Positions 35,268 to 44,423 of a DNA stretch of 64,000 nucleotides are shown piece after piece. Below the pieces are notes generated by a model. That model had not been told where the DNA came from. It saw only the letters and a program-made list of their open reading frames with translations, and did no database searches. Position 1 is the stretch's first letter; every line of letters begins with the position of its first letter. Both the position numbers and the translations under genes were made by a program. Origin of the DNA: Phycisphaerae bacterium (GTDB lineage Bacteria > Planctomycetota > Phycisphaerae > Phycisphaerales > SM1A02); assembly GCA_002709295.1 (NCBI GenBank), contig PAQL01000004.1, positions 77,356-141,355 on the forward strand, given 5' to 3'.

Positions 35268-35360
35268 TGGTTCAGCCCCCTCGGTGGGGAAGGCCCGGAG
35301 ACCGGCGTGCGTCCGCAGATCAAGACCACATCTCACCAGAACCGGAGTTCGGGTTCGGCC

Positions 35361-36851
35361 ATGCGAACGATCACCACGCTGTTCCTGTCGCTCATCTCCG
35401 TCGTCATGATCGGCGGGTGCGAGGTCGACTCCTTCTTCAACCCGAGCGTGACGGGGTACTACGAGCGCACCCCGACCTCGATGCCGATCCTCGACCGGAT
35501 CGACATCATCGAACGCGAGATCGGCTTCCAGCCCGAGATCACGAAGCCCACCGCCGAGGATCTCGTTCCCAACGAACTTCAGTACCGCCTCGCCCCTGGC
35601 GATGTGGTGCGGGTCGAGATCTACGAACTCGTCGCCGAACGGCAGACCGACGTCTCCGTGCGGGTGATCGACCAGTCGGGCATGATCCGACTTCCCACCA
35701 TCGGAGACGTCCAGGCCGCTGGTCGGACCATCCAGCAGCTTCAGGAGGAGATCATCACGGCCCTCGGGCCGGGCGGACTCGATCTCATCTCGGATCCTCT
35801 GGTGACCGTGGTTCTCGAGGACGGCAGAAGCTTCCAGTTCACGATCTACGGTGCAGTGGCGGGGACCGGCATCTATGCCCTCAACCGACCCGACTTCCGC
35901 ATCATGGACGCCCTGTCGCTCGCGGGAGGCACCGCGACGACCACGAAGAGGATCCTCGTGATCCGCGAAGTCGCCATCGACGAGAACGTAAAGCCCGGGT
36001 ACGAACGGGATCCGGTCCGTCCCGGCGGGGATCAGAACAATCCCGCGGATGTCCGTGACATCGACGCCCTGATCGAGGCCCTCGATGGTGCCGGCGCCAG
36101 TCCAGCGGCCATGGACTGGCTGCAGGACGAGCCCCCGATCGACATCGACGACCTCGGTGACGATCCCTCCATGGACCGGGGCTCGACCGATGAACAGCCG
36201 AGCCGGGCTCCCTCCGGAGACACCTTCGTCTTCGACGAGGATCGTCAGGAGTGGATCCGTCTGCGTCCCGAAGAGGCGATGGCCCGAGGCCTCCGACCCG
36301 ACACCAGCCGGAAGTCTGTGGCTCCCGAGCCCGTCGAGCGGATCAGTCCGTATGCGACCCGGGTCATCGAGGTCGACTACCAGGCTCTGGCTCGAGGCGA
36401 CAGCAACCAGAACATCGTGATCAGGCCCAGCGATCGGGTCTTCGTCGACACTCCGGATGTCGGCGTCGTCTACATCGACGGCGAGATCTCCCGTCCGGGC
36501 GTCTACCAGCTTCCCGTGGCCGGCCGACTGACTCTCAGTCGTCTGGTGGCGGCGGCCGGCGGACTCAACCCCCTCGCCATCCCCGAGCGCGTCGATTTCA
36601 CGCGAAAGCTCGATCAGGATCGTGAGGCGACCATCCGGATCAACCTCGCGGCGATCCGCAATCGCGCCGAGCCGGACATCTACATTCGCCAGGATGATCA
36701 CATCCACATCGGAACGAATTTCTGGGCGGCACCCCTTGCGGTCATTCGCAACGGGTTCCGGGCCAGCTATGGATTTGGGTTCCTGCTCGACAGGAACTTC
36801 GGTAACGACGTGTTCGGGCCACCTCCGACGAACATCGGCAGAGGCTTCTAG
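35361..36851 (+). CDS. Polysaccharide export outer-membrane lipoprotein (Wza/OPX-like) with two SLBB domains
   Basis: A 496-aa exporter of the OPX family. The signal peptide ends in the lipobox IGGC (Cys20). The Poly_export domain begins near YRLAPGDVVRVEIYE, followed by SLBB 1 (FTIYGAVAGTGIYALNRPD) and SLBB 2 (VYIDGEISRPGVYQLPVAG). Between the SLBB domains lies an acidic, proline-rich insert of roughly 110 residues (about 225-335, rich in DDP, EQP and DED) that makes it longer than typical Wza. The C terminus lacks an obvious amphipathic Wza helix but has a FWAAPLAVIRNGF segment. It opens an export gene run that continues with the exosortase. Confidence 0.88.
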   Translation: MRTITTLFLSLISVVMIGGCEVDSFFNPSVTGYYERTPTSMPILDRIDIIEREIGFQPEITKPTAEDLVPNELQYRLAPGDVVRVEIYELVAERQTDVSVRVIDQSGMIRLPTIGDVQAAGRTIQQLQEEIITALGPGGLDLISDPLVTVVLEDGRSFQFTIYGAVAGTGIYALNRPDFRIMDALSLAGGTATTTKRILVIREVAIDENVKPGYERDPVRPGGDQNNPADVRDIDALIEALDGAGASPAAMDWLQDEPPIDIDDLGDDPSMDRGSTDEQPSRAPSGDTFVFDEDRQEWIRLRPEEAMARGLRPDTSRKSVAPEPVERISPYATRVIEVDYQALARGDSNQNIVIRPSDRVFVDTPDVGVVYIDGEISRPGVYQLPVAGRLTLSRLVAAAGGLNPLAIPERVDFTRKLDQDREATIRINLAAIRNRAEPDIYIRQDDHIHIGTNFWAAPLAVIRNGFRASYGFGFLLDRNFGNDVFGPPPTNIGRGF

Positions 36852-37122
36852 TCATTCCGGGTCGAGGGAGGGCGGGCCTCCATCGACCAAACTGCCGCGG
36901 CGGAGCCGCGGGAGCCCTCTCAGGGGACCCCGTGACGGCCTTTTCGCCATTCAGCAGGCTCACGGCGTCCTCCGGTCACCCGCCGGGGAGCGATTTGCGT
37001 GGGAAAGTCAGCAAGAAAACCGAACTCGACCCGACCGCATGCACGTAGGGCCTTCATGCGAGGAGTTGACCCGACCTGCCTGTTAGGGCGAGCCGGGCTG
37101 GATCGGTCGGATCCGATGACCG
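36852..37122. other. Intergenic region before the exosortase gene
   Basis: 271 bp with no coding potential. It contains a short GC hairpin (CCGCGGC 36895-36901 with GCCGCGG 36905-36911) that might end the exporter transcript. No riboswitch consensus was recognised. Confidence 0.5.
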
Positions 37123-38073
37123 ATGGAGATGAACGTGACTGATCCGGCCTCACAGACCGGTACGGCCCCTTCCCCCGCTTCGGCGGGTGAGCTGTCACTT
37201 CAGCCCCGATCCAGCCTGATCTGGGGCGGCCTGCTGCTCCTGGTGTCCGTGGTGGTCTTCTGGGGGCTTCTGAGGGCCCAGTTCGAGTTCGCCATCACAT
37301 ATCCCTCCGACTGGGGACACACGCTTCTCGTGCCCTTCATCGTCGGCTGGCTGATCTGGAGGGATCGCGAGAAGCTCGAGGCGATACAGCCCTTCACCCC
37401 CAGCTGGGTCGGGTTGGGCATCTCGGTTCTCGGTCTCTCCTTCTATCTGATCTCCCTCGTGGGCCCGAGCTGGTTCACGGTCCATCACAACGCCCGACAG
37501 CTCGGATTCGCCACCTACATCTTCGGGACCGCTCTGCTGCTCTTCGGCTGGCGGCCGATGCGGATCCTCTTCTTCCCGCTCGCCTACCTGGCGGTCTTCG
37601 GTTTCACCTACACCGATCGGATCATCGGGTACTTCACGCAGCAGTTGCAGGACATCAGCGCCTACGGCGGTTACGTGATGCTGGTGGTGCTGGGCATGGA
37701 TGTCGAGATCCAGGGGAACACGATCTTCATCGGCGAGAACGCCCTCAACATCGCGGAAGCATGTTCGGGGATGCGGATGCTCGTGGCCTTCATGGCGCTC
37801 GGGACTCTGATGGCCTACATCGGACTCAAGGCATGGTGGCAGCGGATCACGCTCATCCTGCTGGGAATCCCGGTCGCGGTCTTCGTGAACATGCTCAGGG
37901 TCGCGACACTCGGCGTCCTCAGCCTCTGGGACACCGGTTTCGCCGGCGGGCAGTTCCATGCCTTCGTCGGCTTCGTCTGGCTGGTCCCGGCCTTCCTGGT
38001 CTTCCTCGGACTCATGGCGATCGTGCAGCGCCTGGTCGTGGAGGTCGATGACGATGGAAAGGCCGTGGCGTGA
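37123..38073 (+). CDS. Exosortase (EpsH-type transpeptidase-like membrane protein)
   Basis: A 316-aa polytopic protein with about eight transmembrane segments. The three exosortase catalytic residues are visible: Cys214 in EACSGMRML, Arg259 in NMLRVATLG and His279 in QFHAFVGFVWLV. Exosortases cleave and anchor PEP-CTERM type proteins at the cell envelope in bacteria that make exopolysaccharide. The ATG at 37129 is an equally possible start. The EpsI-like gene overlaps its stop (GTGA), as in known exosortase loci. No protein with a PEP-CTERM tail is encoded in this window, so substrates must be elsewhere. Confidence 0.92.
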   Translation: MEMNVTDPASQTGTAPSPASAGELSLQPRSSLIWGGLLLLVSVVVFWGLLRAQFEFAITYPSDWGHTLLVPFIVGWLIWRDREKLEAIQPFTPSWVGLGISVLGLSFYLISLVGPSWFTVHHNARQLGFATYIFGTALLLFGWRPMRILFFPLAYLAVFGFTYTDRIIGYFTQQLQDISAYGGYVMLVVLGMDVEIQGNTIFIGENALNIAEACSGMRMLVAFMALGTLMAYIGLKAWWQRITLILLGIPVAVFVNMLRVATLGVLSLWDTGFAGGQFHAFVGFVWLVPAFLVFLGLMAIVQRLVVEVDDDGKAVA

Positions 38074-38963
38074 GTGATCTGAGATTCCGATCGAACGTCC
38101 GGACCGCCTACATGGCGCTGATCTCGATACTCGTGATCGGTGCGGTGACGATCCCCATCGCCATTGCACAGCTCGAGATCTACCTGCGCAAGGAGTCGGT
38201 GCCGCTCCGACGGACTCTGAACACGATCGACGACGATCTCGGTCCGTGGGATCGAGCGATCGGCGAGGACGGCAAGCCCAGGCAGGACACCATCTTCGGG
38301 ATGGAGATGATCGAGGGCCTCGGAACCGATCTGTATCTCGACCGGTATCTCGCGGACGGCGATCGACGGATCAACGTCCACGTCGCCTACTACACCGGCA
38401 TGATCGATGACGTTCCGCACGTGCCCGAGCGATGCTGGGACGCCAATGGACTGACCCAGTCGATCTCCCCCCGGATCGTCGATCTGGATATCGAGGTCGA
38501 GGGTGCGACGTTGGATGGTTCTCCCGTGAACCGTGCGACCGGAGAACCCTATCCCCGGGTCGACGTCCTGAATCTCGGTCGCCCGGTCCCGGTGCACCTT
38601 CCGGTCGGGGATGCGCAGATGACCGTCACGCAGTTCGACATCGACGACAAGAACCCCAGAAGGAAGCAGGTCGGAGGCTACTTCTTCATCGCCAACGGCC
38701 GCATGGCGCCCAGTGCGGGTGACGTCCGGATGATGGCGTTCGACCCCAGCGAGAAGTACGCGTACTACTGCAAGATCCAGCTCACCTACGTGGGCTCGAT
38801 CCAGAGCGGGGAGCCCGACGATGCGGTGGTCGACGAGTTCATCGATATCGCCGAGGACCTCATCCCCCGGCTGCTTCCCGAGGTCATGAACTGCCTGCCT
38901 GACTGGCCCTCGATCGAGACCGATGCCGCTCGGGCGGGAGCTGGCGAGGAGATCGAGGCATGA
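38070..38963 (+). CDS. Exosortase-associated EpsI-family protein
   Basis: A 297-aa protein with one N-terminal membrane segment (about residues 14-34, MALISILVIGAVTIPIAIAQ) and a periplasmic EpsI-type domain. The block HVPERCWDANG resembles the conserved His-x-Pro-x-x-Cys motif of EpsI proteins, which occur as separate genes or fused to exosortases. The role is not biochemically settled; it is thought to help exosortase or polymer handling. The GTG start overlaps the exosortase stop. The C-terminal tail is acidic. Confidence 0.82.
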   Translation: MSDLRFRSNVRTAYMALISILVIGAVTIPIAIAQLEIYLRKESVPLRRTLNTIDDDLGPWDRAIGEDGKPRQDTIFGMEMIEGLGTDLYLDRYLADGDRRINVHVAYYTGMIDDVPHVPERCWDANGLTQSISPRIVDLDIEVEGATLDGSPVNRATGEPYPRVDVLNLGRPVPVHLPVGDAQMTVTQFDIDDKNPRRKQVGGYFFIANGRMAPSAGDVRMMAFDPSEKYAYYCKIQLTYVGSIQSGEPDDAVVDEFIDIAEDLIPRLLPEVMNCLPDWPSIETDAARAGAGEEIEA

Positions 38964-39169
38964 CAATCGATCTCCGCCCCTTCATTGATTCCGACCGTCT
39001 CGTGAGCGGATCGCATTCGCGATTCCCCGAGGCGTCCCATCCTGCGATGGCATGTTCCTGCGTCACAGGCATCCTCAAGGTCCGAACCCGACCGGTCGTG
39101 CGACGGTAACTGTCTTCCGAGTCCGCGTTTCGATTCCCAGAGCCCTGCATTCGCAAGGATCAACCTCAG
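38964..39169. other. Intergenic region before the 1721-aa TPR gene
   Basis: 206 bp without coding signal. Only AAGGAT at 39155-39160, 9 nt before the next ATG, was recognised as a likely ribosome site; no promoter or hairpin stands out. Confidence 0.5.
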
Positions 39170-42100
39170 ATGGCCAAGAAGAAGCTCAACGTCAAGTTCC
39201 TCGCCCTCGTCATAGGCTCGCTGGGCCTGGGTGTGGCGGTCCTCGGTCTGATCGTCCTGATGCAGTTCCGCAACGATCCGGTCCGGCACGTGAAGCGGGG
39301 CGACACGTTGATGCAGCAGGGCGAATACGAGAACGCGATGCAGCAGTACATCCGGGCGATCGGGAAGGATCCGGGTGAGATGGCGTACTACGACCTCGCC
39401 ATCGATGCGGCGGAACAGATCGATCCGAAGTCGCGTGACCGTACCCGCGAGCTCTATCAGCTGATGAACAGTGTGATGGCCAAGCAGGTCGAGAACGCGA
39501 CGGCGGACGGGGATCTGAGCGCGAAGGACGTTCGTGATCGGGCCGCCTCACGGCTGCTGAACAATCTCGATGTCTACACCTACGCGCTGCCCCGCATTCG
39601 GGACAACCGGGTGGTCACCACGCACGACATGATCGCCACCAGGGTTCGCGACATCGACGCGAGCTTCTACGGACTCGGAGAGGACCAGGTCGATCCCCGG
39701 ATCCGATCCGCGGTTCGAGGACTGGTCGTCGCCCCCTACTGGAGAGGTGCCTACAACCTCGACGAAGGTGACTGGGAGGACGGGGTCGAGGAGATCCGGG
39801 AGGCCATCGAACTGGATCCCGGCTACGTCCCCAACCAGTACGGACTGCTTCGTGGAATGTTGGAGCGATTCGAATCCGACATGAAGACCGCACCGGAAGC
39901 CACCCTTCGGCGGGAGCTCGACGGCGAGAACGGACTCAACGAGCGCATCCGGACCGCCAGGGCGGCGGTCTCGGGTCCGGCACCGGAGCTCGACATGATC
40001 GAGTTCGAACGCGACCAGATCCTGTTCCTCGGAGGAAAGACCGGCGACGACGAGGATGATCTCGGCTCCGCCCCCGACGCCGAGACCATGGCCCGGCTCA
40101 TCCGGGAGATGCGTGCCCTCGGTGATACCGGCCTCGCGGAGTACGAGATCCGGGCCCGGATCGTCGAACTGTGGTGGTCCTTCTACCGGGCGATCTCACG
40201 CATTCCGGTGGTGGAACTCGACAAGGTGGAGGCAGAGAAGGTCCTCGCACTTCTGACCGAGGGATTCGAGGCCGCCTCGGAGATCATCGCCGAGGTGCAA
40301 CCCGAGGACGTCACCGACCTGCGGAGCGACTACCTCACCCTGATGTTCCTCAATCCCCCCGGCGACCAGGCGGAGGTCACCAAGGCGATCGAACTCATCA
40401 ACGACGTCATCGAGAAGGCCGAAGCGGAGAACCGGCTGGGCCCCGACCTCTACGCCAAGGAGCAGGCTCTCAATCTCTGTCTGCAGAAGCGGTTCGATCT
40501 CGGCATCCGGGAGTCGCCGATGAACGAGGTGCTGAGCGAGGAGGCGAGGAACCGGCTGGACCGTTTCTACACTGAATTCCGCGACCTCTACCCCGATCAG
40601 ACGGTCCGTGATCAGGATCCGAGGTGGGCCCGCGTCGAGCTTCTGTACAACACCAGACTCGCGATGGATTCGGAACAGAGAGCCGCACTGGCCGAAGATC
40701 CCGATCTGGAACGGGCTCTCAAGCAGGATTCGTTGGACTACTCCAAGGAGGCGACCAAGGCCGCCCGTGCCTGCGAGCGGGAGGGAAGCCTGATCGACGG
40801 TCTCGCTCTCGAGGCGGCGATCCTGGTCTCCAGAAGAACCGGCGAGGTCGGCACCGCCACCAGGCTCTACAAGATGGCGCTCGAACGGAACTCCACCAAC
40901 ACGCAGGACGACCTGCCCCTGCAGGTGAGACTTGCCGAGATGCTCGCCCAGAGCGGCGACCTCGATGGTGCGAATGAGATCCTCGACAGAATCCGCGACA
41001 TGGTGAGCGAATCCGATCAGGACACGCTGGAGCGGATAGTGAGGGTCGAGGACGTCATCCGGCAGAGCGAGTCCGGTCAGAACCTCGAGGATCTTCCGGG
41101 ACTCGATCTCCTGAACGAGGTCGTGGCGGCCCGTATCGCCGGTGACATCGATGAAGTCCGTCGGCTTCAGGACGAGATCATCGAAGGCAGGAACATCGAC
41201 CGGCAGGTCCGCCTGCTGGCACTTCTCGATCGTGCTGGACTCGAGGAGGCCGAAGGCAACTACGACGAGATGAGGATGTTCGCCACCCGGGCTCTCGAGA
41301 TCGACCCGAGATCGATCCGTGCGAAGATCTTCATGAAGACGGATTCGAAGACCACGACCCTCGACCGCACGCGGACGATGTCCGAGACCCAGTTCGATGA
41401 TCCTCAGGACATCGACGTCCAGCAGGCCAGAAACATCTCCAACATCCTCGGCCAGCCCGGTTCGATCCCCGAGGAACAGCTGGATGAGATGCGGGTGGCG
41501 CTCACGGAACTCCAGGAGCGGATCGAGAACGAGGAGACGCTGCGGCCGATGGCCCTGTCCTATCTCTTCGAGCGGAGTGTGATGGCCGGGGACTTCGCGG
41601 AGGCCGGCGGATATCTCGACCAACTGACCCTCGCGGAGGGGGGAGACACCCCCAGGACCATCGCGATGGCGGCTTCCCTGGCCCAGGCCCAGGGAGACCT
41701 CGATGGAGCGGTGCGGATCTACGAGGACGCGATCGACACGAAGGGCTTCGGCAGCGACACGATGCGTCTCCTCCTTGGTGAGGCTTACGCGATGCGTGGG
41801 GACCGCGAGGATGCCCGGGCACAGTTCCACGAGGCCTTCAAGCAGGCACCCAATCGTTGGAAGAACGCCCTGCGATACGGGCAGGCGCTCATCACCGAAG
41901 GCATGATCCCTGATGCGCTTCAGGTTCTTCGGGCAGGTCGGTCCAGCGGCCGGGCCAATCCCAGCTACCGGGACACCTGGCTGTACGTCGAGATCCAGAC
42001 CGGAAACTTCGAGAACGCGATCGAGGAGCGTCGTCGTCTGTACCGGCTCGACCAGTTCGATCTGAAGAACGCCATCGAGCTCGCAAGGCTTCTTGCCGAA

Positions 42101-44335
42101 AGTCCGATCGGACGTCAGGCGATCCTTCACACCGAGACGAATCCGAGGACCGGTGCCGTGGCCGGGGAGATCCGTTTCACCCCGGTGGCATGGGGACGAC
42201 TCAGTCGCGAAGATCGAAGAACCTTCCAGATCGAGGCCAGGGAGGCCAGGCTTCTCGAGGCTAGGGGCATCTTCACGCAGTTGCGCAAGAACGATCCCAC
42301 TTCACCCGATGTCGTGGTCGGAGCGGTCAGATTCGGGACGAATCACCCCGAACTGGCTCTCGAGGGCGACCTGATCGAACAGGCCGAGACCGCTCTGCGT
42401 CAGGCCCTGGTATCAAGGACGGGGATGGAACGTCTCGCCGCGAGCGGGCGCCTGAGCCGGATCCTCGCCGAGAAGGGTCGATTGGCGTACGAGGCCGCGG
42501 ATTACGAACTCGCCGACGCCTGCTTCGAAGAGGCGATTCAGCAGGAATCGAGGACCGTCGACGAGGCGGTCACCGCGATCGTGTCGTCCCTCTACGGGGC
42601 CAACGATCTGAAGCGTGCTGCGAAGTATCAGGCGGTCCTGCTCCAGCGCATGGAGGATTCCAACACGAACTTCGATCTTCGTCGCAGGGTCGCATCCCGT
42701 CTCGCGACGATGCATGTCGGCAGTGGTGATCTGGACAGTGCCTCGGAAGTCGCGGACATGTATCTCGACCTCGATTCCAATGACAGTGGCGAGCTCACGG
42801 TCCTCGGAACCATCAGCTTCGGCAAGGCCGACCGACTTCGCAGGGACAAGGGGGCGGCGGTCGAAGGGGGCCTGCCCGATGAGGTTCTTGCGGAACTGGA
42901 TGTCGCCGAGGAGATCTACGAGAGAGCGCTTGCGGTCAATGCAAGGAACACCGAGACGCTCCTGCAACTCGCGGCGATCGCGGAATATCGATGGCTGTAT
43001 TCGAGCAAGGATGAACGAGAGGCCGCATTCGACAATGCCGTCAAGGCGGCCAGGCGGGCGGTGGAAAACAACCGTTCCTACTGGCCCGCCAGACTGCGTC
43101 TCGTCACACTGCTCGCTCGTGAGGACGAGATCAAGGAGGCCATCACCGAGCTTCGGGATCATCTGGAGCTGATGCCGGACACGAACCAGGCCCGAAGCTA
43201 TCTGATTCAGATGCTCGAACAGGACGGACGCATGGCGGAAGCCATCGATCTTGCCCAGGCCTCGCTCGAGCGTGATTCGACCAACATCGAATGGGCGAGG
43301 GCTCTGGGACGTCTTCGGGGCATCAACAAGGAGTACTCCGAGGCGGCTCAGCTCTTCGGAGCCCTGTACGCCCAGACGGGCGACATCGCCTACCTGAGAA
43401 GCCAGGTGATGAGCCTCATGGCATGGACCGAAAGCGATGGTCGCAAGCCCGGAGCGGCGATGGTCGTCGATCTCGTCAGGTCCAACCAGCGGGATTTCAG
43501 TCGTGATCAGACCCTGATCGGCGCGTATTGCGCCGCCCTCATCGACGTGGGTCGGGTCAACGAGGGTCTTCGGAACTACGAGACGTCCTACCGGAAGCTG
43601 AGAGGCCGTCCGACCCAGGAACGGCTGGAACTCACCCGGTGGCTCACGGATCTCTATCCGAACACGACTGATGGAGCGGCCGAACTCTCCGCCTTCCTCC
43701 GTCGCATCTCGGACGAGCAGCCCTCGGTGATCGATCTGATCGCGGTCGCTCGAGCGTGGGATTCGATCGGTCAGGACGGTCTGGAGGCCGCCATCAGCAC
43801 CGCACGACAAGCGGTCGCGGTCGATGCCGACGAGATGGAGACCGCCAGCGCACTCGGACTGCTTGGAATCCTCCTCACCAAGAACGAGGATTGCGCAGGC
43901 GCACTAGACGCATTCGAACGAGCTCTCGCGTTGAGGCGGGAGGATTCCCAGCTTTTCAACAACATCGCCTACCTCACCGCCAAGTGCGATGGTGACCTCG
44001 ACATGGCGTTGGAGAAGGCCGAGCAGGCGGTCAAGGCCAGACCCTATCGATCGGAGTTCCGAGACACCCTTGGCGCGGTCCGCCTTGCGCGTGCACGTGC
44101 GGAGACCGATCCGGAGCAGCGTCAGCTTGAATACGACCGGGCTCGCCAGGAGCTCACGCTCGCAACTCGATTCGGGACGACCCCCAGTCCGCACATCCAG
44201 CTCGCGAAGCTTGAAATCGAGCTCGGCAACTACGATGAGGCCCGGGAGCATGTCCGTCAGGCGGGGGATCTCAATCCAAACGCGACCATCCAGGGTGAGA
44301 TCGACGCAATCCTGGAAGAGCTGAAGGGCCGATGA
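39170..44335 (+). CDS. Giant membrane-anchored TPR-repeat protein (1721 aa)
   Basis: Same design as the protein at 257-4936: a lysine-rich N terminus, one transmembrane segment (about residues 10-32, FLALVIGSLGLGVAVLGLIV), then an all-helical periplasmic region. TPR units are clear at the start (GDTLMQQGEYENAMQQYIRA, residues about 44-63), in the middle (ARAQFHEAFKQAPNRWKNA) and near the end (LFNNIAYLTAKCDGDLDMAL). Its place between EpsI and the chain-length protein recalls the PrsT TPR lipoprotein of PEP-CTERM/exosortase loci, but this one has a membrane anchor in place of a lipobox and is about twice as long. It is probably a scaffold linking inner-membrane synthesis to export. Confidence 0.78.
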   Translation: MAKKKLNVKFLALVIGSLGLGVAVLGLIVLMQFRNDPVRHVKRGDTLMQQGEYENAMQQYIRAIGKDPGEMAYYDLAIDAAEQIDPKSRDRTRELYQLMNSVMAKQVENATADGDLSAKDVRDRAASRLLNNLDVYTYALPRIRDNRVVTTHDMIATRVRDIDASFYGLGEDQVDPRIRSAVRGLVVAPYWRGAYNLDEGDWEDGVEEIREAIELDPGYVPNQYGLLRGMLERFESDMKTAPEATLRRELDGENGLNERIRTARAAVSGPAPELDMIEFERDQILFLGGKTGDDEDDLGSAPDAETMARLIREMRALGDTGLAEYEIRARIVELWWSFYRAISRIPVVELDKVEAEKVLALLTEGFEAASEIIAEVQPEDVTDLRSDYLTLMFLNPPGDQAEVTKAIELINDVIEKAEAENRLGPDLYAKEQALNLCLQKRFDLGIRESPMNEVLSEEARNRLDRFYTEFRDLYPDQTVRDQDPRWARVELLYNTRLAMDSEQRAALAEDPDLERALKQDSLDYSKEATKAARACEREGSLIDGLALEAAILVSRRTGEVGTATRLYKMALERNSTNTQDDLPLQVRLAEMLAQSGDLDGANEILDRIRDMVSESDQDTLERIVRVEDVIRQSESGQNLEDLPGLDLLNEVVAARIAGDIDEVRRLQDEIIEGRNIDRQVRLLALLDRAGLEEAEGNYDEMRMFATRALEIDPRSIRAKIFMKTDSKTTTLDRTRTMSETQFDDPQDIDVQQARNISNILGQPGSIPEEQLDEMRVALTELQERIENEETLRPMALSYLFERSVMAGDFAEAGGYLDQLTLAEGGDTPRTIAMAASLAQAQGDLDGAVRIYEDAIDTKGFGSDTMRLLLGEAYAMRGDREDARAQFHEAFKQAPNRWKNALRYGQALITEGMIPDALQVLRAGRSSGRANPSYRDTWLYVEIQTGNFENAIEERRRLYRLDQFDLKNAIELARLLAESPIGRQAILHTETNPRTGAVAGEIRFTPVAWGRLSREDRRTFQIEAREARLLEARGIFTQLRKNDPTSPDVVVGAVRFGTNHPELALEGDLIEQAETALRQALVSRTGMERLAASGRLSRILAEKGRLAYEAADYELADACFEEAIQQESRTVDEAVTAIVSSLYGANDLKRAAKYQAVLLQRMEDSNTNFDLRRRVASRLATMHVGSGDLDSASEVADMYLDLDSNDSGELTVLGTISFGKADRLRRDKGAAVEGGLPDEVLAELDVAEEIYERALAVNARNTETLLQLAAIAEYRWLYSSKDEREAAFDNAVKAARRAVENNRSYWPARLRLVTLLAREDEIKEAITELRDHLELMPDTNQARSYLIQMLEQDGRMAEAIDLAQASLERDSTNIEWARALGRLRGINKEYSEAAQLFGALYAQTGDIAYLRSQVMSLMAWTESDGRKPGAAMVVDLVRSNQRDFSRDQTLIGAYCAALIDVGRVNEGLRNYETSYRKLRGRPTQERLELTRWLTDLYPNTTDGAAELSAFLRRISDEQPSVIDLIAVARAWDSIGQDGLEAAISTARQAVAVDADEMETASALGLLGILLTKNEDCAGALDAFERALALRREDSQLFNNIAYLTAKCDGDLDMALEKAEQAVKARPYRSEFRDTLGAVRLARARAETDPEQRQLEYDRARQELTLATRFGTTPSPHIQLAKLEIELGNYDEAREHVRQAGDLNPNATIQGEIDAILEELKGR

Positions 44336-44423
44336 CGATGGAACGAAGCGGCTCCGGTGAGCCCAAGGGCGTGCAGGTCAAGACGATCACGGGACATCTC
44401 CCGACTTTCTGGATTCACACATC

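Noticed and set aside
37066..37086. TTGACC and TGTTAG as a sigma-70 promoter pair for the exosortase
   Set aside because: The spacing is only about 9 nt, too short for a -35/-10 pair.
36852..37122. Cyclic-di-GMP riboswitch before the exosortase gene
   Set aside because: Some A-rich single-strand-like segments are present, but the conserved core sequence and paired elements of the known riboswitch classes were not found.
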